Origin: Actinomycetota bacterium
GTDB taxonomy: Bacteria > Actinomycetota > Geothermincolia > Geothermincolales > RBG-13-55-18
Assembly (NCBI GenBank): GCA_028697145.1
Contig: JAQVFR010000026.1
Coordinates: 1-46,391 of the forward strand
Direction: 5' to 3'
Length of the DNA: 46,391 bases
Shown: positions 11,601 through 18,866 of the stretch, one piece after another
Numbering within the stretch: the first letter of the stretch is position 1
How the letters are laid out: each line of letters begins with the position of its first letter
Made by a program: the position numbers and the translations under genes
Notes under the pieces: generated by a model
The model's input: the letters and a program-made list of their open reading frames with translations, nothing else
What the model was told of the DNA's origin: nothing
Databases searched by the model: none

Positions 11601-14600
11601 GTGGCCGCGCTGTTGTATATGAACATCCCCGCCGTCTGCGAGTCAGAAATGGAGAAGTTATTTAACGATGGTGAGCCTCCGTCAACAATGAATTCCGCGA
11701 TTTCTTCTCCCCCGCCGTAACGCATGGAACACTCGGATATCGAGGCGGTGGAGTCGAAGAGCCGGATATGACCCCAGTCTCCAGGGGCGGGAGAGGTTCC
11801 TGTTATGGTTTCTCCACCCACCGAAGAATCGTTTGCCGAGGTGAAAATCACCCGTTGCGTTTCCAGCCCGACGACATTGAGTGCGCTCGCCGTCAGCGAT
11901 GCTTCCGGCATGAACTTCACCACGGTCCCTGGCTGCAGTGTAAGCAAAGTTGGTCCGAGATCTACCAACCCTTCGAAAACGTAAGGGAGCTCTTCTCCTG
12001 CAAACTGCATGTTCGTCGGGCTCCAGCTATTATCGAGGCTAAGGCCCGAGAACACGATCCCGTTAACTTCGTTCCCGTAACCGCGATTGCCGGTTATATC
12101 GTCCGCAACCGTATAGCTGCCTGCATAAACAGCGCGGCCACCGTTATTGCGGACAGTGTTCCCGGTTATGGTGGGGGCAAGGATCTCCCCAGGCTCAAAA
12201 GAGCTTCCGTACATACCATCGCCGGAGTTGTTATCTATCACACAATCCGAGATCTGGGCTGAAGGGCCATAAACGATGCCCACGAATGCATTATTGGAGA
12301 CCTCTCCGTTCACAAAGTTATCGTTGCCGCCCAGGAGCTCCACTCCTGCGCTTGCGGAATAGCGAACGGTGCAGTGATCGAACGACCTTGCGCCGTCCGT
12401 TCCCTCCTCCACCGGTATGCTCAAGATTGCGGAGTTAAGAAGACCGCCGGAATAAAGGACATCGCAATACTTCATGTACGCGGTTCCGGTATTATCAGAA
12501 TTTCTGTATCCAAGCGTAAGCCAATCACCCGGCGTACCCCATGTCTCTCCATCGAGTGCCGTGTCCCCAAGAAGCGAATCGTCGAATATGGACGTGAACG
12601 AGATATGGTTATACGTATCCGCCTCTCCCTCCGCGATCATGCCGCCAAGAACAGCGATTCCGCTTTCCTCTCCCACGAACTTGACCACCACACCCGGCTC
12701 TATCTCGAGGGTGACTCCCGGATTTACTGTCAAGATGTGGTCGATCACGATGGGGTTCATAGCGGCGGTCCAGGTCGTATCCTCGGTGAGATTGTCTTCG
12801 TCGATGAGGGTGACTACCGAGACTTCCGCAATGGCATACGGGTCTCCGTAGGATGCGGTCACGCTCCCGATCCCGGTGCTTGTAGCGGTGAAGACGCCAT
12901 CCCCGTCTATCTCCCCTATTCCCCCCCCTACAGTCCAGCTTAAGGACTGCGGGGGGATGGGGTTCCCTGATCCATCCGTGCAGGCGAACTGATAAGTCTC
13001 TCCCCAGCCTATCATCAAGGTCTCCGGATTTATCGATATTTGTTCGGGTTCGAGAGAATCTATGGCAACCTCGCTGCTCTGGCCGGTGATCGTGGGATCC
13101 CCTGAGTCGGTGGCGGTGATGGTGATTACCTCCGCTTCGGAGTAGGTGACTTCGAGGGTGGCCTCGCCCGCGCTGAAGACAGCCTGGGCGGGCTCGATCG
13201 TCCCGGTGCCGGAGGTGGTGAGTAGGGCCGTGCCCTCGTATTCGGGAACGACCTCTCCGTGTATATCACAGGCGAGAATGGTTATTGGGAAAGGCTGGCC
13301 CATCATGGCGGATTCGGGAGCGGTAACCAGGAAGTAATTCACACCTTGCCTGGCGATGGCCAGGCTACATGTGCCACCGCCGCAAGTGGCGCTGAAGAGG
13401 CCGGGGGGGACATCCGTCTGTCCCTGAACATTGTCTCCCCAAGCCAGGATCGAGCCGTCCGAGCGCAGGGCAAGGCTGTGATATCCGCCGGTGGACACGG
13501 CCACAAAGTCGCTTCCCGCCGGTGCTTCCGCCTGTCCGTGAGCGTTGTTTCCCCACCCATACACCGTGCCATCTGAATGCAGCGCGAGGCTGTGGAACCC
13601 TCCCGCGGAAACAGCGACGAAGTCGTCACCCTGCGGCGGGTTATCCAACTGCCCGAAACTGTTGTTTCCCCACTGCTCTACCGAACCATCCGAACGCAGC
13701 GCGGCGGCATGATAACCACCGGCGGAAACGGCCTGAAAATCGCCGCCGGAAGGCACGCCGAGTTGCCCCCAACTGTTATCGCCCCAGGCAACGATCGTGC
13801 CGTCCGCCCGCAGCGCCAGGCTGTAATTCCACCCCGCCGAGACGGCGATGAAGTCGCTTCCGGTCGGGGCATCCGCCTGGCCGTGGTCGTTTCTGCCCCA
13901 GGCCAGTATCGAGCCGTCCGAGCGCAGGGCCAGGCTGTGATACCCGCCAGCCGCGATATCCACATACCCGTTGCCGGATGGCGCCGTCGCCTGAGCATCG
14001 CCGTTGAGGCCCCACGCGGCCAGAGATCCATCCGACAGCAAGGCCATGGAGTGATTTCCCCCCGTGGTTATGGCAATGTATTCACTCCCGGCCGGCACAT
14101 CACCCTGCCCGTAATCGTTGATTCCCCATGCGCGGAGCGGACCTTTGCCAGCCGCTATCCTGAGACCGCCGGAATGCCTCGCTGTCTGAGAACCCGGAAT
14201 CTCCACGACGATATCCCACATGCCGGTTTCGATACCCGACAAATCGAAGTCGCAGGTGATGAGGGTATCAGAGACGACCACCACATCGGTCGCGGTTATG
14301 GCGTCTTCGCCTTTCTCCAACCTTGCTTCCATGCTGCCAGAGAAGCCCGCTCCCGAGATCTCGGCGCCGTTGAGCAGTGCTCCCCTCATGGCAACGCACG
14401 GCGCCATGGAGATAACCGCCAGCTCCGTTATGGAAGGCTCCACCGCAATCGTCCCGCTCTGGCCGGTGATCGCGGGGTTCTCCGAGTCGGTGGCGGTGAT
14501 GGTGATCTCCTCCGCTTCGGAGTAGGTGACCTCGAGGGTGGCCTCACCCGCGCTGAAGGTGGCCTGAGCGGGATCCAACGTCCCGGTGCCGGAGGTGGTG

Positions 14601-16207
14601 AGCAGGGCCGTGCCCTGGTAACCGGCAACGGTGTTGCCGAAAGCGTCGAGGGCGGTCAAGTTTATCTCGAAGGGTTGTCCCACATACGCGGATGCGGGGG
14701 ATATCACCCCGAAGTGGTCGAGGGGAGGAGTCACTACGGAAATGCCGGCGCTCTCCCCGGTGATGGCGGGGTTCTCCGAGTCGGTGGCGGTGATGGTGAT
14801 CTCCTCCGCTTCGGAGTAGGTGACCTGGAGGGTGGCCTCACCCGCGCTGAAGGTGGCCTGAGCGGGATCCAACGTCCCGGTGCCGGAGGTGGTGAGCAGG
14901 GCCGTGCCCTGGTAACCGGCAACGGTGTTGCCGAAAGCGTCGAGGGCGGTCAAGTTTATCTCGAAGGGTTGTCCCACATACGCGGATGCGGGGGCGATCA
15001 CGCTAAAATGATCGACGGAGCCCGTGATAACCATGCTCTGAACCGTATTGGTTGTAAAGGGATCCAGCTCTGCGCAGTCCACTTGCGCCTGATTGGAAAT
15101 CACCGTGCCAGGGGTGGCGGAAGCCTTGACGCGCGCACTGAACCCAAGCTGGATAGCCTGCTGCGATTCAAGGATGCCCAGATCCCAGGTTATCTTGTGC
15201 TCGATCGCATTGTAAGTCCCTCCCCCGGTGATATTCGCTACGTCCTCCAGGTTCGCGTCCAGGTAATCAAAGACCACGGTCTGCGTGGCCTCTCCAGCCC
15301 CCGTATTTCTGCAGTTAATCATATAGTTGAGAACGCTCTGCGGGATGATCTCCTCGAGGTCGACTTCCTTACCCGAGGTCGAGAGATCGGGGGCAAGCAT
15401 CACCACCTCGAACGTGCCTGATGTTCCCGTCTTCCCGTCATATTCCACCGTGATGGTGTTCTGCGCATGCGCCATGCCGATACTCACCAGGCCGCTGAAT
15501 ACGCCCGCCACGAACCGGCCTTGCGGTGTATTTGTCTGCCCGGAGCCGTTGTAGCCCCAGGCGGCAACAGAGCCGTCCTCCCTTAGCGCGAGGCAATGAT
15601 GGTCGCCGGCGGAAATTGCCACGAAGTCGTTTCCCGAGGGCGCGGCGGTCTGCCCGTAGGCGTTATTCCCCCACGCCACCAGAGAGCCGTCGGCTCGAAG
15701 CGCAAGGCTGTGATAGTTGCCGGCGGATATGGCCACGTAATCGTTGCCCGCGGGCGGGGTCGCCTGGCCGTGATCGTTGTACCCCCAACCCGCGATGGAT
15801 CCGTCCTCCCTCAGGGCAAGGCAGTGATAGGCGCCGGCGGAAATAGCCACGTAATTGTCCCCCGAGGGGATGTTCAACTGGCCTTGGTTGTTTACCCCCC
15901 AGGCGGCGAGCGAGCCGTCGGAGCGCAAGGCCAGGCTGTGGTAGTAACCGGCGGAAATGGTGCCCTCGAATGATTCGACCGTCTGTCCGGACGAGTCCTT
16001 CGCATAGACCGTGATCGGAAAGGGCTCTCCCTTCACCTGCGGGGAGGACAACTGCGCTATTTCGAAATGGTCAAGGGGGTCCGGCGCGATGACCGTCGTT
16101 TGCACGGTATTGCTGTAAAGAGGCCCTCCGCCTGTATATGTGATATTCGCCGTGTTTTCCACCATTGTCCCAGGCGCCAACCTGACCGATCTTACGGGCA
16201 CCATCAC
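1805..16207 (-). CDS. giant RHS-repeat polymorphic toxin with Ig-like, RCC1 and beta-helix regions
   Basis: 4,800 residues, GTG start at 16207 (the next codon is ATG). Approximate order: a DUF11-like stretch (1-80); RCC1-type repeats SAGYYHSLALRSDGSLAAWG (82-235); two nearly identical Ig-like modules (400-585); a second RCC1 block (690-950); a third Ig-like module and a Big_2-like domain (960-1127); a long right-handed beta-helix rich in NNxxGI/GNxI turns (1140-2740); DUF6531 (STGNLVKTYTDMDIPSL, from ~2770); dozens of YD/RHS repeats (2850-4500) ending in the core motif YAYCAGDPVYNSDPSG; and a 274-residue variable tip. RHS cores form a shell around a toxic tip. No signal peptide or transmembrane start is visible, so the true N terminus may be lost or altered. 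The gene is more GC-rich than its last ~700 bases. Confidence 0.9.
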   Translation of the reverse strand: MMVPVRSVRLAPGTMVENTANITYTGGGPLYSNTVQTTVIAPDPLDHFEIAQLSSPQVKGEPFPITVYAKDSSGQTVESFEGTISAGYYHSLALRSDGSLAAWGVNNQGQLNIPSGDNYVAISAGAYHCLALREDGSIAGWGYNDHGQATPPAGNDYVAISAGNYHSLALRADGSLVAWGNNAYGQTAAPSGNDFVAISAGDHHCLALREDGSVAAWGYNGSGQTNTPQGRFVAGVFSGLVSIGMAHAQNTITVEYDGKTGTSGTFEVVMLAPDLSTSGKEVDLEEIIPQSVLNYMINCRNTGAGEATQTVVFDYLDANLEDVANITGGGTYNAIEHKITWDLGILESQQAIQLGFSARVKASATPGTVISNQAQVDCAELDPFTTNTVQSMVITGSVDHFSVIAPASAYVGQPFEINLTALDAFGNTVAGYQGTALLTTSGTGTLDPAQATFSAGEATLQVTYSEAEEITITATDSENPAITGESAGISVVTPPLDHFGVISPASAYVGQPFEINLTALDAFGNTVAGYQGTALLTTSGTGTLDPAQATFSAGEATLEVTYSEAEEITITATDSENPAITGQSGTIAVEPSITELAVISMAPCVAMRGALLNGAEISGAGFSGSMEARLEKGEDAITATDVVVVSDTLITCDFDLSGIETGMWDIVVEIPGSQTARHSGGLRIAAGKGPLRAWGINDYGQGDVPAGSEYIAITTGGNHSMALLSDGSLAAWGLNGDAQATAPSGNGYVDIAAGGYHSLALRSDGSILAWGRNDHGQADAPTGSDFIAVSAGWNYSLALRADGTIVAWGDNSWGQLGVPSGGDFQAVSAGGYHAAALRSDGSVEQWGNNSFGQLDNPPQGDDFVAVSAGGFHSLALHSDGTVYGWGNNAHGQAEAPAGSDFVAVSTGGYHSLALRSDGSILAWGDNVQGQTDVPPGLFSATCGGGTCSLAIARQGVNYFLVTAPESAMMGQPFPITILACDIHGEVVPEYEGTALLTTSGTGTIEPAQAVFSAGEATLEVTYSEAEVITITATDSGDPTITGQSSEVAIDSLEPEQISINPETLMIGWGETYQFACTDGSGNPIPPQSLSWTVGGGIGEIDGDGVFTATSTGIGSVTASYGDPYAIAEVSVVTLIDEDNLTEDTTWTAAMNPIVIDHILTVNPGVTLEIEPGVVVKFVGEESGIAVLGGMIAEGEADTYNHISFTSIFDDSLLGDTALDGETWGTPGDWLTLGYRNSDNTGTAYMKYCDVLYSGGLLNSAILSIPVEEGTDGARSFDHCTVRYSASAGVELLGGNDNFVNGEVSNNAFVGIVYGPSAQISDCVIDNNSGDGMYGSSFEPGEILAPTITGNTVRNNGGRAVYAGSYTVADDITGNRGYGNEVNGIVFSGLSLDNSWSPTNMQFAGEELPYVFEGLVDLGPTLLTLQPGTVVKFMPEASLTASALNVVGLETQRVIFTSANDSSVGGETITGTSPAPGDWGHIRLFDSTASISECSMRYGGGEEIAEFIVDGGSPSLNNFSISDSQTAGMFIYNSAATFSGGLIENNATGVILDNDGTVNTTVSGCEIRGNHGNGIKVMSSCSNLAISGNAISANDGRGIYLEDPVEQDPISQVTICNNTLENNGSEALFLGVNSANSVTGNCGHGNGINGICITDIRVDTTWDGSNVALTGEELAYVVSDDIIHLTLHGEIPPDANMSKLSLEPGAVVKVAEGKSVSIARLDINNGLVVGPGDEAYITSIHDDQVGGDTDAMVLTPAPGDWGSFIINTGAQSFNASYGVIRYGGGSTNYPSMLGISAGNAYMENCTIADSTSPNAGAFMIISGEAIINGSTFSNHCYNPAQNSTAGLLVMSVDQETEALTGGLSISDFQLLSNGIGLIGSLSEISIASCQFSENSLMGASLTTSVTANVYDCAIFNNGIGLAAVGSGMVQVDTCLLNGNINSGIMLSGDAGEPLGSELNASVTGSTIESGFIGLSADSIKILNVSNNQFKDNLIMEVMSPGDGELTPVYFGVGMIVTNSSGTVQGNTLLNQPVEPANPYVMTSGIQALDCAEITISDNSLTGHMLAVNAEATAECPDATAHINSNTVEDCSFVGVSTSGGKVEVVDNTAFSCGYAPYLLHRSTVLSMPTNQGSGTYWNGRLLIDCTLLVQTITNDNPELPLLIYGTCHVPNPLAIEPGTTLKFLPTMESSNPMLSGESVEAGMLDIGGAIIAPGASPEERITFTSVRDDSVGGDSNPGEGEVAPAILDWRGVVAVEGNEAESRVTYCDFRYADMPLKISGNPDPASNGELRALAFVDGCRFENNGNGPWLDYCYLDNIGMNEETVAPEHMQGVKYRGTRFSNCHIRSERLHTQPGGIPYIFAGLIMVPEGCSLTIDSDVIVKFDIDKVDDGDSNTYDLPAGKLKVDGYLLAPGNPENGIVFTSLKDDSVWGDSNPGYVPAPGESSEPAADDWHGIELDKTQEKIISHCRIAYAHHGIEFLGSTGIVTTCEIRHCWNGIAIDAENITGCIEVIDNKVWGCREGDGNGIWIRKNGNIVLARNECYDNGCGMRISEGSYQIRNNDIHNNYTGIYANKLGLGASIIRNRVYSNEYVGIDLINSDYIVSHNEIGLVDVAPPPGIGGECYGLYIHQSEGNHVPIVTKNLIQYNRQGLYIGCDSQPVVYANKIRNNTNAGVIADNPTKALDLCVMFLVNGEEKFRGNDITDNDDYAVFNRNVNAPIYIAHNYLNTLKPETTGANRISSGVEYEYYDMDGKKHTLAPGSQWEEMLQEERDLGYDNYCGFHDTVNTSTGNLVKTYTDMDIPSLIVPLKLNRTYNSLAHENDESAFGFGWSFTFGAKLKVNRFIEGDPNTEIMCVSVTWEDGRTDVYDRLTDGSYLPPLGVTDQLTKEGEFWTVVKQDKTRYRFNMDGNLQLVYTPNSVVSENPAENNTCVVFEYSGLVVTKVIAPSTEPAARRELEITWTSFANPKKPGDTMAVVTRITDNQGMETTYEYEESAGVLKRVNYGTNHDNCILYGYDNHGRLNSISQLVNSGDAVSVEEYTYKDEESGKLKEVMAGGQKRTDYTYDTDHQFTLVNEYLDFGSTCKTMKHYYDSSGRITREMSCYNVAADIWYTTSYEYNQDSQCARIIDPRDAETLMEHHDSLIMRKTEPSGAITTYSYYPDSDPACRKLLRDETYSPDGSEWFVNRYFYDERGNLEETEYAIPANAYDPSLYARESNAGMKEMTYVCNAMGQPTTITEYAKDNGAYQVSKVSLKSYNAHGDITCEEIKDSTGGPTRSRVDYEYDLQGRLIHEKKWQYEANAQERYLSYDDNGISRFKPVAEYVSHSKDGATTLYERRTTAFFFDGQVWKETSSELGYFSGDTFTVTDSSRKVTTEYTYYTTGHQTSRLLEKTTTGPKTADGSGQLTAGELERRRYTWHVNGLPASESLVVGGEGRNALTYDYDSLFREASRTEKVTYAKTDGSLETREVTTTFAYDESGNMTLERPPGSGKGTEREYDLAGRVEREIDPTGAVKTYTYDRAGNKTAEIVEKTGGGTIETAYIYDALSREMSVTRPNPDDPEHPIITTYAYGANAKTAVTSVPARPELGAKTIDYAYDALGRLLTEARHYEGGTATTTHAYDLCGNETYLAEPGQPALTKAYDLAGRLTKTTAGAVLAPGGPTVNLTLEEYTYDPAGRKASSRAPSGSGYGWEGTTTTYLYDGFGRELRVVHDLPGDDAITSHAWEYAVTGDGAAILHTVTLPEGLTAETTADQRGREIKRAYPAYPARTTWTEISEYGASDAANVKTEAAHGPAPGNLTTTTYDAAGRATSVTDAAGGETTREYSERGLAVRETTRVDADTTAETIHTYDDLSRETMVCRGYEGEAPIEPRYFAYDIFGRKISEWDAASTDPALRPSFTYDLLDHLTREARPIDGSTSFTKLYGRDEAGRMTSLSVQDAAAPGGAALVREITYSHLGVPLVVVSHPSDNPAEDITVSYAWDAAGRMTSETDGAGQAWTYAYNPQGLLAHSADPLSNTTTIAYDLEGRAIRTETADAGENLASFTEMTYAPGGEIASRAFSDGSAGSATETYAYDAHGRLTGATSPGEVTLTYAGYDPANRPGTLTYEVGGKTYSEAVSYTQGGAISSVLLPAGRVSYDYNEQGRLAHVESPENTYYNYYYDDRGLPAALTLPAGGEMAYSFTLDGRPSAASLTPAGASSPSASVSLTYDAYGKVESMERDMDATDTASGTYAYAYDRLGRLLSASGPAAIPAYAYAYDPRGPLAAKTADPPGEGPAQVTAYAYDAAGRLSYDYDPQAPAVHLSDYTYDAAGRMTSAQGQRGLTSLAWDGLSRMVAATSAEGGETTQAAYAYDHTGRMLAREESAGSATSASIFLPFALTQETAAIYDPAGEGLGTLTYSFACGPAGMRLAQTDHTQDPAETAYPFRSPRSDVLALAGQDGSIASAYAYEPYGEMEEGYAAGGTPFLYQDDYRDPATELYHMQARWYDPQAALFTSQDPAMGDAADPTLRYPYAYCAGDPVYNSDPSGERLIEGEDESGKLITWAPMSHLKRQGARYGESGGSYTRRLKRRQAYREGKTIPPQLRNIKWIEDKASSIPSVTQRDDYRILMSGISRDDLLNVNEWAPGLEFYLLGTFQREPGFIASGNALLGDVVSAGGALSIRPDIMILGESYSAYWGLVGLRDTVKQQKEGSISTGEAVYKGIAGAVGLVPIHGWIGDAAVAGWDFVAWLWPDKKYDIEIQVSTRTRSYSGDTREVYERNVTWKEIDIYKRIIEEGPGFLNDYRIIVEANHIAVGGGSSAH
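14461..15000 (-). repeat. tandem near-identical 294-bp modules inside the RHS gene
   Basis: Two copies with a period of 294 bp (98 residues), for example anchor TGAT at 14467 and again at 14761, encode the Ig-like module ASAYVGQPFEINLTALDAFG through SENPAITG. Most of each module is identical at DNA level. A third, diverged copy lies near 13080-13290. The identity implies recent duplication or gene conversion. Confidence 0.85.
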
Positions 16208-16336
16208 CCCTGGTGAGACCCGTATCGCGTACGAACATATCGACGCGGGCGCAAACGCTTTTTGTCAAGAATCAAGGCGACGAGGCATCAACAAATACGG
16301 TTGTTGCCGATCCCATCAGCCAGCACTTAGCGCATA

Positions 16337-16366
16337 TTTATATTCTGCTCGCATAGCTCTTGTCAA
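16337..16366 (-). promoter_or_regulatory. sigma70-type promoter for the RHS gene
   Basis: The minus strand has TTGACA (16366-16361), 18 bases, then TATAAA (16342-16337). Transcription would start near 16330, giving a leader of about 120 bases before the GTG at 16207. The 16208-16441 interval is AT-richer than its surroundings and holds no gene. Confidence 0.5.
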
Positions 16367-16441
16367 GACACCATATACAAGGCATGCGCATACCTCATCG
16401 TGTGACGGTCAGTGTTAGAACAAGAGAACGCGGGCCGGTGC

Positions 16442-17449
16442 TCAGCGGGGCACGTACATCCACAATTCCCCTTCGTCGGCCCTCTTGACCGCGCCCTGCT
16501 CCTCCAGGATGAGCAGGTGCCCCAGGGCCTCCTTGAGGGCCAGGAAGTGGTCTACGTCAGGCGGCTTGCCGCGCACCTGCGGGAACAGGCGCAGGGCTAC
16601 CTCCCACACCGTGCGGCACCCCTTCTCCACCGCCTCGCGCGTCTTGTCGAGGCGGGACTGGTGGTGGGCCAGGTTCAGCTCGATCCTCCTCTGCACCTTG
16701 CGGATGGCTCTGCCGTGGCCGGGATAAGCGGCGCTAATATCGTAGCCGGCAAGCAGGCGCAGGGATTCGAGGAACTGCGGCAGCCCGGTGACGTGCCCCC
16801 GCCACGGTGGGCAGTAGAGTTCGGGGTTGGGGGTGATGGAGCGCATGAGGTGGTCACCGGAGAAGAGCAGGCCCTCCTCGCGCAGGTAGTAGCAGACGTG
16901 GCCGGCGGTGTGCCCGGGGGTGTGTATGACCTCCAGTTCACGCCCCCCGGCCTTGACCGTCTCGCCTCCGCCCAAGCGTACGTCCAGGCGGCAGGGTTCG
17001 GAGAGCTTCTTCCATGCGGACGCCAGGTCGAACACCAGCTGCGCCACGTCGACAGGAAAGCCCATGGTCCGCGACATGGACGAATAGCATCCATATTCTT
17101 CCTGCATGCGCTCACCGGCCCCCTCGATACGCGGCCTCTCGTAGCGGTGGGCCGCGACCCTGGCTCCGAAAGCGGCGCTCAGCCTCGCCGCCAGGCCGCA
17201 GTGATCCATGTGGGAATGGGTGAGATAGATGAACGCCAGTTCGCCGATGCCCGCATAGCGCAGGGCCGCGGTGAGCAGGTCATGCAGGAGCGGATGGTAG
17301 GGACCGGCGTCTATGAGGGCCGGATATTCCCCCTTGAAGAGATACAGGCTGATGTTCTTCAGTTCGTGCTGGATGGGTATGTCGATATGGAGGATGTCGT
17401 CGCGTATCGGCTTGAGCATCCCGGACAGGTCGATCCCCGAGGGTATCAT
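16442..17449 (-). CDS. MBL-fold metallo-hydrolase with C-terminal helical/winged-helix segment
   Basis: 335 residues. Zinc ligands are visible in THSHMDHCG (H78, H80, D82, H83), HTPGHTAGH (H180) and SGDH (D199), with a further His in AAYPGHG. The first ~230 residues are the metallo-beta-lactamase fold. The rest (IRKVQRRIELNLAHHQSRLDKTREAV to the end) is the helical plus winged-helix tail seen in LACTB2/YmaE-like hydrolases. Its substrate is not evident; relatives act on thioesters, nucleic acids or other hydrolysable esters. The ATG overlaps the stop of the HNH gene by ATGA, so the two are translationally coupled. Confidence 0.88.
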   Translation of the reverse strand: MIPSGIDLSGMLKPIRDDILHIDIPIQHELKNISLYLFKGEYPALIDAGPYHPLLHDLLTAALRYAGIGELAFIYLTHSHMDHCGLAARLSAAFGARVAAHRYERPRIEGAGERMQEEYGCYSSMSRTMGFPVDVAQLVFDLASAWKKLSEPCRLDVRLGGGETVKAGGRELEVIHTPGHTAGHVCYYLREEGLLFSGDHLMRSITPNPELYCPPWRGHVTGLPQFLESLRLLAGYDISAAYPGHGRAIRKVQRRIELNLAHHQSRLDKTREAVEKGCRTVWEVALRLFPQVRGKPPDVDHFLALKEALGHLLILEEQGAVKRADEGELWMYVPR

Positions 17450-17946
17450 CCCACCAGCGCCGTTTCCAGGTACGGTTCCCAGGTGGGGTGGATGTCAGTC
17501 GCCAGGCTGAAGATCCAGATGTGGTCGTGCGGCTGGACGGGTTTGCGCGCCAGCTTGAGCCCCGCCTCGGAGGGCAGGCGGTTCATCTTGCGGGCGTTGC
17601 AGCGGCGGCATGCGGCCACGACGTTTTCCCATGTGTGCTGCCCTCCGCGGCTGCGCGGGAGGACGTGGTCTATGCTCTCCGCCCTTCCCCCGCAGTACTG
17701 GCAGGTGTGGCCGTCCCTGAGAAAAACAGCGCGGCGGCTGAGGGAGACGCCGCGGTAGGGAACGCTCACGTAATAGGCGAGGCGTATCACGGTGGGGAAC
17801 GGCATGATCATGCGCTCGGAGTGCAGGTATTCACCGCGCTCCTCGATTATCTCCGCCTTGTCCTTGAGCACCAGGATCACGGCTCGCTTGACGTTGACCA
17901 GGTTCAAGGGCTCATAGGAAGCGTTGAGGACCAATACCCTGCGCAT
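17446..17946 (-). CDS. HNH endonuclease family protein
   Basis: 166 residues from MRRVLVLNASYEPLN, the conserved start of this family; an upstream GTG at 17970 would add eight non-conserved residues. The HNH zinc finger is complete: C82-x2-C85, SIDHVLPRSRGG with H94, WENVV with N108, and C113-x2-C116. The N-terminal half (LNASYEPLNLVNVKRAVILVLKDKAEII) is typical of the stand-alone HNH proteins common in Actinobacteria and cyanobacteria, whose biological role is unsettled. It is coupled to the MBL hydrolase by a 4-base overlap. There is no methylase or restriction partner nearby. Confidence 0.88.
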   Translation of the reverse strand: MRRVLVLNASYEPLNLVNVKRAVILVLKDKAEIIEERGEYLHSERMIMPFPTVIRLAYYVSVPYRGVSLSRRAVFLRDGHTCQYCGGRAESIDHVLPRSRGGQHTWENVVAACRRCNARKMNRLPSEAGLKLARKPVQPHDHIWIFSLATDIHPTWEPYLETALVG

Positions 17947-18087
17947 CGTATCCTGTTTACCCGGCGGCACACCGCTTCGAGATGGTACAATCCGTCACCG
18001 CGCGCCCTCGGCCTCCCTTTCTCCAATCGAGATACCTATATTTCGCAACTAATGATAAACCATCACGGTCTCGCGGGTCGAGCCCGC

Positions 18088-18705
18088 TCAGGTCTCCTTC
18101 AATAGGCGTTCCACCGCGACCTCCGCCAGCACCGAGAGGTCCTCGGTGGGAAGATAGCAGGAGGCGGAGGCGTCGAATAGCACGCGGGCCGAGGCGGGGA
18201 ATTCCTCGTCCTCCTCGTTGAAGATGATCAAGAGCGGTACCCTGGGCAGGACGTCCCATGCGAAGGCCTCGTCCCCCGGGAGTTCCACGGGACGGGCGTT
18301 GCGCTCCCGCCAGCCTCTCAGAGCCCCCAGGCGCCCCGCCAGCCCCAGGGAGAGGGGCCTCTCCACCTCGGCGACGAAGGCCGGTTCGTGGTAACGGGCC
18401 CCCGGCAGGTCGCGGTAGGAGACCCACTGCTCCCGCACTGGAGTACCGTCGGCGCCCACCAGGTAATGGAGGATGATCAGCTCGGCCGCGCCGTCCGCCG
18501 GGCTCCCGTCCGTGCGCGTTACCGTCCCTCCGGGATAGGAAACGGTGTATTCCTCTCCCATGAACGGCACCTTGAATGTCTGGTCGAAAAAGGAGTACGA
18601 GGCGCCGGAACGCGAGGCCATCCACGAGGGATCGAGTGCCTTCAGCTCGTGCAGCGCCTTTTCCCGCGCCTCTTTGAGCTGATCGGGCCCGGATTCCTGC
18701 GTCAT
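18088..18705 (-). CDS. DUF3786 domain-containing protein
   Basis: 205 residues from the ATG of MTQESGPDQLKEAREKAL, chosen because AGGAGGA lies 6 bases upstream; the frame stays open to 18882 but that extension is arginine/glycine-rich and not protein-like. The body contains PFMGEEYTVSYPGG, ILHYLVGADGTPVREQWVSYRDLPGA and VPLLIIFNEEDEEFPASARVLFDASASCYLPTEDLSVLAEV, which I recognise as DUF3786, a family of anaerobes often met beside cobalamin or corrinoid genes. Its function is unknown. It stands alone on its strand between queE and the HNH pair. A GCGGG/CCCGC stem-loop without a T tract follows the stop. Confidence 0.75.
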   Translation of the reverse strand: MTQESGPDQLKEAREKALHELKALDPSWMASRSGASYSFFDQTFKVPFMGEEYTVSYPGGTVTRTDGSPADGAAELIILHYLVGADGTPVREQWVSYRDLPGARYHEPAFVAEVERPLSLGLAGRLGALRGWRERNARPVELPGDEAFAWDVLPRVPLLIIFNEEDEEFPASARVLFDASASCYLPTEDLSVLAEVAVERLLKET

Positions 18706-18842
18706 CTCTCTTCCTCCTGCCTTCCCACGCTGACCGAAGTGATGGGCGGGCTCGTGCCCCCGCTTATGAAGATAGCACAATACGGCGGCGTTTCCGTGAC
18801 CGGCATCACCCTGCTTCCGTCCCGGACCCACGCCCTTCGCCC

Positions 18843-18863
18843 CGCATGCCCGCGCGGCATGCG
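18843..18863 (-). terminator. stem-loop just after queE
   Basis: An 8-bp perfect inverted repeat (CGCATGCC / GGCATGCG) with a 5-base loop, four bases beyond the queE stop. There is no T tract, so this is either a weak terminator or a 3'-end stabilising hairpin for the preQ0 operon. Confidence 0.4.
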
Positions 18864-18866
18864 TCC

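Noticed and set aside
13577-15421. 614-residue plus-strand open frame inside the RHS gene
   Set aside because: It is the complement of repetitive GC-rich RCC1/Ig-like coding DNA; its repeats mirror those of the real gene and it has no recognisable fold or ribosome site.
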